Positions 6,514 to 15,115 of a stretch of 33,467 nucleotides of DNA are shown here, in pieces. Source of the DNA: a virus; IMG/VR virus record IMGVR_UViG_3300024348_000147, positions 1-33,467 of that record; one strand, 5' to 3'. Each line of letters begins with the position of its first letter. Position 1 is the first letter of the stretch. A program made the translations under genes and the position numbers. Under the pieces are notes generated by a model that was given only the letters and a program-made list of their open reading frames with translations, made no database searches and was not told where the DNA came from.

Positions 6514-9111
6514 TTACGCTGTCAAGTCGCCAAAGACAACCCATGTATTTGCTGCTCTCTTAAAGAGAGTTGCAGATGACCAAGTTGTACGAAGTTTCAA
6601 GCCAGGTGTTGCGTTAACAGTTACAGTTCCATCTACTGGGGCAATTGTTACTTGTCCTGCTCCAGTTTGAAGAATATCAATAGATGTTCCTACTGGATAT
6701 GCTACTGCTGTATTTGTAGGGATTGTAATTGTTACTCCAGTTGCAGAAGAAACTTCAATTAACGAATCTCTTTCTGTAAGTGCTGAAAGTGTATAGGCTG
6801 CAGTCTTTTGAACAATTGGTGTCCGTGAGGCTACGCCTTCCTTTGTTTGTGTACCGTCTGTAAATGCTACTCCAGATGCTGCAACTGTTACTGTACCAGT
6901 AAATGTTGGTGAAGCAAGTGGTGCCTTTAAACCAAGGCTTGTTGTGACTGTTGATGCAAAGTTTGCGTCATCACCAAGTGCTGCAGCGAGTTCATCAAGT
7001 GTGTTAAGTGCTGCTGGAGCACCTGTTAGTAGTGCATTAACTTGTGATGTTGCATCTGCGATTGCTTCTGCCTTTGCAGTTGCGATTGCTGAAGCCTGTG
7101 CAGTTGAAACTGGCTTTGCTGTATCGGCTGTGTTATCAGCAGATCCTAGTCCAACCATAGTCTTTGTAATACCAGAAACAGTACCTGTAAATGTTGGTGA
7201 AGCAACTGGTGCTAATAGACCAAGAGCAGTGTCAAGTCCTGAAATCTTTGATGTTGCTATTGCTGCTGTTGCACTTATGTCTCCATTAACAATTGTTAAG
7301 TCTGCAATCTTAGCAGAAGTAACTGCTCCATCTGCAATCTTTAATGTTTCAACAGCATCTGTTGCAAGTTCAGATGATGCTACTGCGCCAGCAACAATCT
7401 TTGAAGAAGTTACTGCATTGTCTGCAATCTTTAATGTAGTTACTGAGCCTGTAGCAAGTTTTCCTTCTGTAACATTTGCATCAACAATGTGTGCTGTTTC
7501 AACTGAAGAATCTGCAATCTTGGCAGAAGTTACTGCATCATCATTAATCTTTGCTGATGTTATTGCTAGGTTTGCAACTTTAGCGGTAGTAACTGCATCT
7601 GCTGCGATCTTGGCATCTGTAATTGCAAGTGCTGCGATTTTAGCAGTTGTTACTGATAGACCAACAATTTCGGTTGTTCCAACTGAGTCATCAGTTAGGT
7701 GTGACTGAGAAATTGAATTATCTGCAATCTTAGAACCAGTTACAGCAGCGTCTGCAATCTTAGAAGATGTTACTGCATCTGCTGCAATCTTTGCATCTGT
7801 AACTGCAAGGGCTGCGATCTTGGCATCTGTAACTGCAAGGGCTGCGATTTTAGCAGTTGTTACTGCAAGATCATTAATTTTTAATGTTTCAACAGAATTA
7901 GTTGCAAGTTCTGATGCTCCAACGGCTGATGCAGCGATTTTGTCTGCAGTTACAGCGCTGTCTGCGATATTTGTTGTTTCAACTGCTCCTGTTGCAATCT
8001 TTCCAGAAGTAACTGCAAGGGCTGCGATCTTACCAGTTGTAACTGATAAACCACCAAGTTCGTTTGTTCCAACTGAGTCATCAGTTAGGTGTGACTGAGA
8101 AATTGAATTATCTGCAATCTTAGAACCAGTTACAGCAGCGTCTGCAATCTTAGAAGATGTTACTGCTGCTGCATCAATCTTTGCAGTTGTTACTGCAAGA
8201 TCGTTAATTTTTAATGTTTCAACAGAATTAGTTGCAAGTTCTGATGCTCCAACAGCAGATGATGCAATTTTGTCTGCAGTTACAGCGCTATCTGCAATAT
8301 TTGCTGTTTCAACTGCTAGTAATGCAATCTTTCCAGAAGTAACTGAAGAATTGTCAATTTTTGCAGTAGTTACTGCAAGATCATTAATTTTTAGTGTTTC
8401 TACTGCTGAAGTAGCAATTTGTGTTGCAGCAACGGCACTATCTGCAATCTTATCATTTGTTACTGCATCGTTTGCAATTTTAATTGTTGTAACAGAATCT
8501 GTAGCAAGTTTTCCTGCTGTAACATTTCCGTTATTTATTTTTGCAGTTGTTACTGCGCTATCTGCTATCTTTGATGTTTCGATTGCAAGGTCAGCAATTT
8601 TTGCAGTTGTTACTGCGCCTTCTGCTATTTTTGATGTTACTACAGAAAGATCTTCTGGTGTTCGTTCATCTGAGAATCTTTCATCAGTTACATATGCTAA
8701 ATCTCCTGTATCTGAAATTCCGTGTATGCCAGCAGATGCTGCTGCATGCTGGTTTAACTGATCAATTGCTGAACCAAGTTCTGCAAATGTATCTAGGTTT
8801 GCATTAGAGCCTTCAACCAACTTAGCCATATAAGCAAGAGGAATAAGTCCATCTGCGTTAAGTGGTGCAGTTCTAGTATAGTTTGCTGGATCAGAGGCAT
8901 CTCCAATTTCTGCATAAGTTACAAAATCATCAAGACCGCCAAGATCTTCTAAATTTTTAAAGTATGAAAGGCCTGACCAAACAGTGCTTCCGTCACCCAT
9001 CTTAAACTGATTAGTGTCTGTTTCGAAACCAATCTCACCTGCTGCTAATACTGGGTTTGCAGCCGTCCATTGTGCTGCAGTACCTCTGCGCTGTTGCATT
9101 CTTGTTGACAT
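6514..9111 (-). CDS. Long tail fibre with Mtd-type N-terminus and AVTTAKIAD repeats
   Basis: 865 aa. The N-terminus MQQRRGTAAQW...NPVLAAGEIGFETDTNQFKMGDG..W is the attachment domain found at the start of many phage receptor-binding proteins, including Bordetella phage Mtd. Residues about 150-600 are degenerate 10-11-residue repeats of the kind SAVTTAKIADL, likely a trimeric beta-helical or coiled shaft. Then PLASPTFTGTV modules and an ALNTLDELAAALGDD segment, and a C-terminal beta domain (about 760-865) ending TWVVFGDLTA. That domain is also seen in the 683-aa protein at 17393-19444. A perfect 102-bp direct repeat lies inside the shaft. The gene has its own hairpin plus SD leader. Function: host recognition. 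Confidence 0.85.
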   Translation of the reverse strand: MSTRMQQRRGTAAQWTAANPVLAAGEIGFETDTNQFKMGDGSTVWSGLSYFKNLEDLGGLDDFVTYAEIGDASDPANYTRTAPLNADGLIPLAYMAKLVEGSNANLDTFAELGSAIDQLNQHAAASAGIHGISDTGDLAYVTDERFSDERTPEDLSVVTSKIAEGAVTTAKIADLAIETSKIADSAVTTAKINNGNVTAGKLATDSVTTIKIANDAVTNDKIADSAVAATQIATSAVETLKINDLAVTTAKIDNSSVTSGKIALLAVETANIADSAVTADKIASSAVGASELATNSVETLKINDLAVTTAKIDAAAVTSSKIADAAVTGSKIADNSISQSHLTDDSVGTNELGGLSVTTGKIAALAVTSGKIATGAVETTNIADSAVTADKIAASAVGASELATNSVETLKINDLAVTTAKIAALAVTDAKIAALAVTDAKIAADAVTSSKIADAAVTGSKIADNSISQSHLTDDSVGTTEIVGLSVTTAKIAALAITDAKIAADAVTTAKVANLAITSAKINDDAVTSAKIADSSVETAHIVDANVTEGKLATGSVTTLKIADNAVTSSKIVAGAVASSELATDAVETLKIADGAVTSAKIADLTIVNGDISATAAIATSKISGLDTALGLLAPVASPTFTGTVSGITKTMVGLGSADNTADTAKPVSTAQASAIATAKAEAIADATSQVNALLTGAPAALNTLDELAAALGDDANFASTVTTSLGLKAPLASPTFTGTVTVAASGVAFTDGTQTKEGVASRTPIVQKTAAYTLSALTERDSLIEVSSATGVTITIPTNTAVAYPVGTSIDILQTGAGQVTIAPVDGTVTVNATPGLKLRTTWSSATLFKRAANTWVVFGDLTA
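7674..8165 (-). repeat. Perfect 102-bp direct repeat within the fibre shaft
   Basis: Positions 7674-7775 and 8064-8165 are identical and 390 bp (130 codons) apart, in frame. Flanking units also recur with few changes, so the shaft seems to have grown by recent block duplication and could change length by recombination. Confidence 0.85.
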
Positions 9112-9112
9112 A

Positions 9113-9162
9113 TTTAGTTCTCCTTAGTACGGGCTGCGTACGTATTCTTTGTAATTATACCA
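9113..9162 (-). promoter_or_regulatory. Extended -10, leader hairpin and SD of the long fibre gene
   Basis: Minus strand: TGG-TATAAT (9154-9162), then a hairpin GTACG-CAGCC-CGTAC just 5' of SD AAGGAGAA and the ATG at 9111. The same order (promoter, small GC hairpin, SD) stands before the next fibre gene at 10192. Confidence 0.55.
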
Positions 9163-9181
9163 TTGAGTAGTGAAGTTATTC

Positions 9182-10192
9182 TCATACCCCGCCACCATCA
9201 ATAATGTCTGCTGCATTTAACTTTAGATCAAGCGCTGCTTGAGTTGCTGTAGATACAGGCTTATTTGCGTCTGTAGTGTTATCCACTGAACCTAGTCCCA
9301 CCATTGACTTTGTAACACCAGAAACGGTGCCTGTAAATGTAGGTGAAGCAAGAGGAGCCTTTAAAGCAAGAGCACTTGTTATTGTTGACGCATAGTTTTC
9401 GTCATCTCCTAGTGCTGCTGCTAATTCATTAAGAGTGTTAAGGGCTGCGGGTGCTGTATCTATTACTGCTGCTACTGCTACTGAAGCAGCGTTATCTGCA
9501 TAAGCCTTTGTAGCAAGTAGTGCTGTATCAACAATTCCGTGAACATTTGTGGTGTCTTCTTCGTGTGAAGATAATGCAGAGGCTGCTGTGGCTTCTGCAC
9601 CTGACTTTGCATTGTTAGCCTTTGTAGTTGCATCTGCTGAAGCGGTGGCCTCTGCTGCTGCTTGTGCAGCGTTAGCCTTTGAAGTAGCATCTGCTGATGC
9701 TGTTGATACTGATGCTGCGTCACCAGAAACTCTAAGTGCTGCTTCTGCTGCTACCTTAGATGTAGCGTCTGCTGATGCTGTAGCCTCTGCTGCGGATTGA
9801 GCAGCATCTGCTTCTGCCTTAGCGAATGCTGTTGTAGCAATCTGAGTAGTATTAGTATCTGCTGCTGCGGTAGGTGCTGTAGGGGTACCAGTAAGTGCTG
9901 GTGATGCTAGGGGTGCCTTTGTTGCTAGTCCTGATGCAATTGTTGTAAAAAATGCTGGGTCATCGCCAATTGCTGCTGCGATTTCATCAAGAGAGTTTAG
10001 GAGTCCTGGTGCTCCTTCGATCATTGTATCAAGGTCAACGAAATAATTTAGGTCTGACCAACGGTTTGTTCCATCACCAATTTTAAACTTATTTGTATTG
10101 GTTTCATATCCTATTTCTGCTACTCCAAGGATTGGATTTGCATTGGTCCACATTGTTGCGGTACCTCTGCGTTGCTGCATTCTTGTTGCCAT
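9182..10192 (-). CDS. Tail fibre with Mtd-type N-terminus and Ala-rich coiled-coil shaft
   Basis: 336 aa. The N-terminus MQQRRGTATMW...AEIGYETNTNKFKIGDGTNRW is paralogous to the 865-aa fibre. Residues about 110-225 are an Ala/Ser/Asp-rich heptad stretch (ADATSKANAAQAAAEAT) predicted to be a helical coiled coil. It then has AALNTLNELAAALGDDENYASTI and the PLASPTFTGTVSGVTKSMVGLG module shared with the long fibre. It ends abruptly at DIIDGGGV without the C-terminal beta domain, so it may be an adaptor or a shortened duplicate whose tip is another protein. SD AAGGGGG is upstream. Confidence 0.8.
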   Translation of the reverse strand: MATRMQQRRGTATMWTNANPILGVAEIGYETNTNKFKIGDGTNRWSDLNYFVDLDTMIEGAPGLLNSLDEIAAAIGDDPAFFTTIASGLATKAPLASPALTGTPTAPTAAADTNTTQIATTAFAKAEADAAQSAAEATASADATSKVAAEAALRVSGDAASVSTASADATSKANAAQAAAEATASADATTKANNAKSGAEATAASALSSHEEDTTNVHGIVDTALLATKAYADNAASVAVAAVIDTAPAALNTLNELAAALGDDENYASTITSALALKAPLASPTFTGTVSGVTKSMVGLGSVDNTTDANKPVSTATQAALDLKLNAADIIDGGGV

Positions 10193-10244
10193 TTATATTT
10201 CCCCCTTATGCGTTCTACGCATGTATTACTGTCTTATTATAACA
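10193..10244 (-). promoter_or_regulatory. Extended -10, leader hairpin and SD of the second fibre gene
   Basis: Minus strand TGT-TATAAT (10236-10244), hairpin ATGCGT-AGA-ACGCAT (10208-10222), then AAGGGGG and ATG 10192. The hairpin touches the SD, which could modulate its access. Confidence 0.55.
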
Positions 10245-10250
10245 TCTGTT

Positions 10251-10700
10251 TTAGTTAAAATTGTCTACTGCTGTTCCACCATCAAAGATATCTTCAAAAA
10301 CTGTAGTGTCAGGATCTCCTGCTGCTGCAGATGTTCCCTGTGGATCTCCAGGAATTCCTGCATCCATAAATGTAGAAACCACTAAGCCATTTCCATCAAT
10401 TGCTGTATCGTGGATATGCTGATGAATAACTAATGCGTCATCCATTGTTGCTGAGGTATACCAAGTGCCACCATAGTAAAAGTTTACTCTGTTAACATTT
10501 GTATCTAACCATTGTGAACCATTAATTGGTGAAGAGGGAGCAGTATCTGAAACAGCGATTGCTCTTAAGTCAATATACTCCTTAGTCGCTGCATGTGAAG
10601 CAAGGGTTGGTGCCCCTACTGTTACTGCATCTCCAAATGTACCGCCGTTTGCTACGACTAATCCATTCTTGACCTTAAAGTCTTTATCGACTGTTGCCAT
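10251..10700 (-). CDS. Small fibre-associated structural protein
   Basis: 149 aa. The start VDKDFKVKNGLVVANGG is a close match to the start of the 740-aa fibre just upstream (VNKDFKIKSGLIVEG), so both share a virion-anchoring N-terminal segment. The middle holds ASHAATKEYID and QWLDTNVNRVNFYYGGTWY, a module common in phage tail proteins. Two His appear in HQHIHD near residues 92-97. The C-terminus is Asp/Gly-rich. Probably a short side fibre or attachment protein; exact place in the tail unknown. SD GGGAG lies upstream, with an AT-rich spacer after the previous stop. Confidence 0.68.
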   Translation of the reverse strand: MATVDKDFKVKNGLVVANGGTFGDAVTVGAPTLASHAATKEYIDLRAIAVSDTAPSSPINGSQWLDTNVNRVNFYYGGTWYTSATMDDALVIHQHIHDTAIDGNGLVVSTFMDAGIPGDPQGTSAAAGDPDTTVFEDIFDGGTAVDNFN

Positions 10701-10736
10701 TTACTACTCCCTCTTCCAACTATTTTTTATTTTTTA

Positions 10737-12959
10737 TTATGCTACTAATGTTCCGACAACAGTTACTGTTGAAGTATTGTTGGCAGTTGTTACTAGAAGT
10801 TGTACATCTGTTCCTGAGATACCTGCTGAAATTGATGACGCTGAGCCATTTGTTCCAACAATTCCGTATTCAGTAATTGCAATGTTATCTGAAGTGTCAA
10901 GTGTCAAAAGAACCTTTGAGACTTCAGTGTGTGTTGAGTAGGCAACCTTTACAAGGTATTCTGCTGAACGGTAGTCAGCCTTAGCAAAAGCGTGGGCTAC
11001 CTGGATTCCTGCTGTAGGTGCTGAAAGTGTTGCTGCAACTTGCTTAGCAACTGAGTTTAACTCAACTGCTGTGAAGTTTGGAACAACTGCTTCAAGAGCG
11101 TCTACTGCACGAACATCTGTGAAGTACTTGTTTGTTGTACCTTCTGCAAGGTCATCAGTATCAGAATCCGCTACACCGTTTTCTGCGGTAATAGTAAGTC
11201 CTGCGCCAGATCCTGTGATTGTAATGTTTGTAAGTGAAGCACCAGTCAAAAGATCTGCTGCTGAAGTCTTAGCACGACCATCTGTAAAGTAAAGGTTTGT
11301 TGCACCCTCTTCGATGTCGTCTGTGTCAATAAGATCAATCTGATCTTCAATTGTTCCACCAACAGCGTCAATTGCTCGCTGGTTTGTGAAGTAAAGGTTT
11401 GTGCCTTCTTCAATATCTGATGTTGAAATTGCATTTACTGCATTAGTAATGGCAGTGTTGCGGTTTGAAACTTCAGTTGAAATTGCTGAATCTGTGTAAG
11501 AGTTAGCATCTGTTTCTGCAGTGTTTGCATAACCTTGAGCAGTTGTAAGTGCTGTTGTAATTTCTCCATCTGTATAAGAGTTAGCAGTTGTTACTGCATC
11601 AGACTCTGCTGTGTTAGCATAGTTCTGGTAAGCAGTAGTAATCGCTGTCTCTCTACCATCTGTGTAAGAGTTTGCAGCAGTTTCAGCATCATCTGCATAA
11701 CCTTGTGCTGCTGTGTCAAGATCTGAAATCTCTGTATCTACATAACCCTTAGTTGCTGCATCTGTTGAAGATGTTGGTGCTCCAAGGCTTGTAACTTTAT
11801 TTGTTCCGCCGAAGTCAAGGTTTCCGCTCATGCTGTCGCCAGCCTTTGCTACCTTTTCACCAATTGATGTTGTAACTGTTGTAATAAAGTCTTCGTCATC
11901 ACCAATTGCTTGAGCCAACTCATTAAGAGTATCTAGCAGTTCTGGTGCTCCGTTAATTAAGTCTGCAACTGCTGTATCAACGTATGACTTTGTTGCTGCA
12001 TCTTGGTTTGCTGAAGGATTTAAAAGACCAGATACCTTGTAACCACCAGCAGCAAGATCACTACCAAGTGTCTTATTAGAAAGTGTCTGTGTATCTGTTG
12101 TACCAACAACATCACCAGTTACTCCGTGTGCTGAAGTGTCTGATTCGTGTGTTGAAAGATCTCCTGCTACTGTACCAACAATTCCATCAGCATAAGACTT
12201 TGCATCAGCCTCTGCTGTGTCTGCGTATGATTCGTAAGCAGTTGTGATTGCAGTTTCACGAGCATCAGTGTAAGCCTTTGCATCTGTCTCTGCCTGGTCT
12301 GCATATCCCTGAGTTGCAAGAACATTTGAACCCCACTTAACAGAAGAGCCTGCTGCTGGAGTAAGAACGATATGAGAATCAGAATTGATTGTCATTGCTC
12401 CTGCGCCAGTGAAGTTAAGTGTATCTCCAATAGTTTTGTTTGTTAATGTTTGTGTGTTGGTTGTTCCAACTACCGCACCAGTTGCACCGTGTGCTGCTGT
12501 TGCATTTTCGTGATCTGTAAGATCTTCTGCTACTGCATCTGCTTTATTTGTGGCATCTGTTGCTGCTGCGGACTGGGCTGCTGCTGCTGCACCTGCTACA
12601 TCGTATGCTAATGCTGTTGCATCAAGTGCTCTTTGGTTTGTGAAATACTTGTTAGTTGCATTTTCTGCAAGATCTGCAGTGTCATGGTTTGCAAGACTTG
12701 AAACTGTACCAGTAACATCACCAGTTAAGTCACCAGTTACATCTGCTGTGATTGTCCCTGCAGCAAAGTTGCCATTTGCATCACGCTTTACAACTGTGTT
12801 TGCTGTGTTAGCAGATGTTGCTGTACCACCAATAAGATCAATAATATAATTTTGATCTGCTGTTTTCTTTGTAAGAACGTCAAAACCGTTAACTGTCGCT
12901 GTTGTACCTTCAACGATTAAACCACTCTTAATTTTAAAATCTTTATTTACTGTTGCCAT
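10737..12959 (-). CDS. Large tail fibre protein (740 aa)
   Basis: The N-terminus MATVNKDFKIKSGLIVEG is the shared anchor. Then GGTATSANTANTVVKRDANGNFAAGTITADVTGDLTGDV, TLTNKTIGDTL / TLSNKTLGSDL modules, several ATKSYVD / ATKGYVD units, and a long run of TAxSYTDG and YANTAESDA repeats (about residues 410-520) that look like a trimeric coiled shaft. NLYFTNQRAID / KYFTDVRAVD repeats follow. The last 110 residues (AYSTHTEVSKVLLTLDTSDNIAITEYG...) match the C-terminus of the adjacent 148-aa protein. Role: host receptor binding or shaft of a long fibre. SD AAGGAG lies 8 nt before ATG 12959. Confidence 0.82.
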   Translation of the reverse strand: MATVNKDFKIKSGLIVEGTTATVNGFDVLTKKTADQNYIIDLIGGTATSANTANTVVKRDANGNFAAGTITADVTGDLTGDVTGTVSSLANHDTADLAENATNKYFTNQRALDATALAYDVAGAAAAAQSAAATDATNKADAVAEDLTDHENATAAHGATGAVVGTTNTQTLTNKTIGDTLNFTGAGAMTINSDSHIVLTPAAGSSVKWGSNVLATQGYADQAETDAKAYTDARETAITTAYESYADTAEADAKSYADGIVGTVAGDLSTHESDTSAHGVTGDVVGTTDTQTLSNKTLGSDLAAGGYKVSGLLNPSANQDAATKSYVDTAVADLINGAPELLDTLNELAQAIGDDEDFITTVTTSIGEKVAKAGDSMSGNLDFGGTNKVTSLGAPTSSTDAATKGYVDTEISDLDTAAQGYADDAETAANSYTDGRETAITTAYQNYANTAESDAVTTANSYTDGEITTALTTAQGYANTAETDANSYTDSAISTEVSNRNTAITNAVNAISTSDIEEGTNLYFTNQRAIDAVGGTIEDQIDLIDTDDIEEGATNLYFTDGRAKTSAADLLTGASLTNITITGSGAGLTITAENGVADSDTDDLAEGTTNKYFTDVRAVDALEAVVPNFTAVELNSVAKQVAATLSAPTAGIQVAHAFAKADYRSAEYLVKVAYSTHTEVSKVLLTLDTSDNIAITEYGIVGTNGSASSISAGISGTDVQLLVTTANNTSTVTVVGTLVA

Positions 12960-12977
12960 TTTTTATATCTCCTTTTA

Positions 12978-13424
12978 TTATGCCTTAAGTCCCATACGTG
13001 CGTAACGTACAGTGACTGGCTTGATCGCAGGATCTGGAGTGACTGTTAAGGCCACGGTATTTCCAGTGCGAGAGACATTAATGGTGCCAATATTCCCATC
13101 ATTGTCGATAGTGCCGTATTCGCTAACTGATACATCTGTACCGTCAGCGAGAATTGTTAGTTCGGTTGCATAGAATTTATTGTCTCCTGCAGAGGTCTTT
13201 GATATTGAAACAATATACTTGACCATACGCCAAACTGTTGCATCAAAGTTATCAATAACAGTTACATTCTCAATGCCAGTGATTGTATTTTCATTATTAC
13301 CGTAAGAACCCAGATCTGTTGCCTGAGCCGTTGCGGTATCAATTAAATCTTCATAATTTTCTTGAGTAGGTCTATCTCCTGTTTGAAATAGACTTTTAAC
13401 TCCTGTAATTGATATCTTTGCCAT
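12978..13424 (-). CDS. Fibre tip or attachment protein (148 aa)
   Basis: Residues 1-45 (ISITGVKSLFQTGDRPTQENYEDLIDT) are a common phage N-terminal segment. Residues about 50-148 are the same beta domain as the end of the 740-aa fibre: YATELTILADGTDVSVSEYGTIDNDG is paired there with VLLTLDTSDNIAITEYGIVGTNG. This protein may therefore be a stand-alone copy of the fibre's terminal domain. It has no SD; TGT-TATAAT at 13431-13439 with exactly 6 nt before ATG implies leaderless translation. Confidence 0.7.
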   Translation of the reverse strand: MAKISITGVKSLFQTGDRPTQENYEDLIDTATAQATDLGSYGNNENTITGIENVTVIDNFDATVWRMVKYIVSISKTSAGDNKFYATELTILADGTDVSVSEYGTIDNDGNIGTINVSRTGNTVALTVTPDPAIKPVTVRYARMGLKA

Positions 13425-13430
13425 GTTGAT

Positions 13431-13439
13431 ATTATAACA
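13431..13439 (-). promoter_or_regulatory. Leaderless promoter
   Basis: TGT-TATAAT on the minus strand; the hexamer ends 6 nt before ATG 13424, so transcription would begin at the start codon itself. Confidence 0.6.
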
Positions 13440-13456
13440 TGTGTTTAATAAGACTA

Positions 13457-13681
13457 TTAAAGGATATAGTTGCTGTAGCCAATTACTTGCAGTGGAATTG
13501 CTGGGGTATTTCCCAAACCAATAGCCTGAATCTGAATTGCTGTAAATCTAACCCTAAAAGGCAATATATCACTTACTATTACGTTTCTAGTTACTTCTTC
13601 TACTCTAACTAGGGGGTAGTCTATAGGAAAAATTTTTTTTGTTTTGCCGTTAAGTTCATCAAGTATTAATGCTGTGGCCAT
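13457..13681 (-). CDS. Small structural-region hypothetical protein (74 aa)
   Basis: Not recognised. Beta-rich, with hydrophobic strands (VRFTAIQIQAIGLGNTPAIPLQVIGYSNYIL) and no signal or membrane segment. Start and upstream stop overlap as TAATG (1 nt), so it is translationally coupled to the BppU-like gene before it. Its position among tail genes suggests a baseplate or fibre accessory protein. Confidence 0.6.
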   Translation of the reverse strand: MATALILDELNGKTKKIFPIDYPLVRVEEVTRNVIVSDILPFRVRFTAIQIQAIGLGNTPAIPLQVIGYSNYIL

Positions 13682-14091
13682 TAATCTGTTACATCTTCAA
13701 GAATCTTCATGCTACCCTGGCAAACTGTCCAGACTCTTGTTGGATCGCTAACCTGAATATCAAAGATGTCTCCTGTCTGCAAAACATTAGATTCTTCTGC
13801 TGTAAGCCAAACTGTAAACTCTCCAACTAGGTCATCTTCATCTGCAACTGGATGTAAGGCCATAACCGTTATAGCGTTATCTGTAATTACACCAGGAGTT
13901 GAGGTTGGTCTTTTAATCTTCATAGCAATGTCCCACTCAGATCCCTCGCCTTTTAGAATTAATGGGACTTTGGCATCATCTGTTACATAAACCTTAAAAC
14001 CAGAGGTGTCTCCACGAACAACAGTCCAAATAACTGTTGGTGGTGCATTTCCAATGTCATACGATGTTTGAGATCCTCTTAGAGTTGCCAT
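13681..14091 (-). CDS. BppU-like N-domain structural protein
   Basis: 136 aa from ATG 14091. The core IWTVVRGDTSGFKVYVTDDAKVPL...EGSEWDIAMKIKR and the end GDIFDIQVSDPTRVWTVCQGSMKILEDVTD follow the pattern of the immunoglobulin-like N-terminal domain of baseplate upper proteins. Two further copies of this pattern lie at 20584-20946 and 21795-22175. An upstream in-frame ATG at 14130 is rejected because TATAAT lies 6 nt before ATG 14091 and the longer form would run into the upstream gene. Likely a connector holding fibres on the tail. Confidence 0.65.
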   Translation of the reverse strand: MATLRGSQTSYDIGNAPPTVIWTVVRGDTSGFKVYVTDDAKVPLILKGEGSEWDIAMKIKRPTSTPGVITDNAITVMALHPVADEDDLVGEFTVWLTAEESNVLQTGDIFDIQVSDPTRVWTVCQGSMKILEDVTD

Positions 14092-14097
14092 TAAATT

Positions 14098-14106
14098 ATT
14101 ATACCA
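14098..14106 (-). promoter_or_regulatory. Leaderless promoter sharing bases with a stop codon
   Basis: TGG-TATAAT on the minus strand, 6 nt before ATG 14091. The TAA stop of the glycosyltransferase gene (14101-14099) is part of the hexamer. Confidence 0.6.
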
Positions 14107-15115
14107 TGAGTCTTGACTCTGGCCACTCAAACTCGATGCTTTTTACTGTTCCAGCATATATATCGTTCCATGAGTAAGGGGATCCAAATTCTGGTTTTTC
14201 CATTCCAATAAACTTAAAGTTTTGTGGAAGGTCATTTTGATTTCTAATTCTATGAATATACCCTGTAAAGGTGCTTCCAAATGTTCCAACAAAGTCTTTT
14301 GATTTTGCCATTATTAAAGCACAGACTGCGCCATAGGCAATTTCTGAATGAATTGGTAAAGACATAAACTCTTTACTAAAGTTGTCAACAATAATATCAT
14401 CAAGAAATTGAATATTTTTATTTTTAAACATCTTGTGATTGATGTCATCAGTTAATACAATTATTGGACTACTGTCAAATTTAGATATTTGATCTGAGAT
14501 CATCTCTTCTCTAGTTCTAAAAACTGGCTGATGGTCAGTAAGCCTTACGTGAACTCCATTAAACTCTCCTAAATAATTAGAAACTAAGTCTGCAAACTCT
14601 ATATACTCTTTTTTAAATTTAACTGTTGACAATTTTTCATCAAGTTCTTTTGTTCTACCAAAAAAGAACCTAGAGTAGTGAGATATGTTGTATCCGCTAA
14701 GATGAAAATCTTTTTCATCAAAAGTTAAAAGATATCTTCCATCTGCAAAAGAAGTTTCTTCTTCACCAGGAGTTACTGTATAGTAAAAATTTTGTAGTGC
14801 ATCTTCGAACAAAACCTCTGACTCTGAAAATTTAAAAATGTTGTTTAGATTTATAATTTCATATATTCCAGTTGAATCGTAATCAATTAAATCAAGCGGA
14901 CTAGTATCGTCACGAGTAATTATCGACTCTCTTCGTCCAACATTATCTTGCCCCCTAAGAGATGGGGTATCTATTGCACTTTTGTTGTGATCTTTTCCAT
15001 TATATAAAATTATTTCTTTACCTGTACAGTGAGCAAGACCTACTGCAATCTCAAGACTCATTATTCTATTAATTAGTCCAGCATGATGCCACTTATAAAA
15101 AATTTTACCTGTCAT
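14099..15115 (-). CDS. O-fucosyltransferase-like glycosyltransferase
   Basis: 338 aa. Segments GLINRIMSLEIAVGLAHCTGKEIILYN (residues 13-40), FNGVHVRLTDH (about 190), IVLTDDINHKMF and SEIAYGAVCALIMAKSKDFVGTFGSTFTGYIHRIRN (about 258-293) fit the GT-B O-FucT/fucosyltransferase pattern: an Asn-Arg near the N-terminus, an H-x-R motif, and an F-G-T-x-G-S-T-F nucleotide-binding loop. It should transfer a deoxy or L-sugar from a GDP donor. ATG 15115 overlaps the stop of the upstream GDP-mannose 3,5-epimerase by 11 nt, so the epimerase plausibly makes its donor, GDP-L-galactose or GDP-L-gulose. Acceptor unknown: fibre protein or host surface. Confidence 0.7.
   Translation of the reverse strand: MTGKIFYKWHHAGLINRIMSLEIAVGLAHCTGKEIILYNGKDHNKSAIDTPSLRGQDNVGRRESIITRDDTSPLDLIDYDSTGIYEIINLNNIFKFSESEVLFEDALQNFYYTVTPGEEETSFADGRYLLTFDEKDFHLSGYNISHYSRFFFGRTKELDEKLSTVKFKKEYIEFADLVSNYLGEFNGVHVRLTDHQPVFRTREEMISDQISKFDSSPIIVLTDDINHKMFKNKNIQFLDDIIVDNFSKEFMSLPIHSEIAYGAVCALIMAKSKDFVGTFGSTFTGYIHRIRNQNDLPQNFKFIGMEKPEFGSPYSWNDIYAGTVKSIEFEWPESRLMV

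Noticed and set aside
6944-8761. Several long plus-strand frames opposite the long fibre
   Set aside because: Low-complexity shadows of the repeat shaft; no SD or start signals.
6514-10192. Mtd-type N-termini hinting at a diversity-generating retroelement
   Set aside because: No reverse transcriptase, template repeat or variable repeat with A-specific changes seen in this window.
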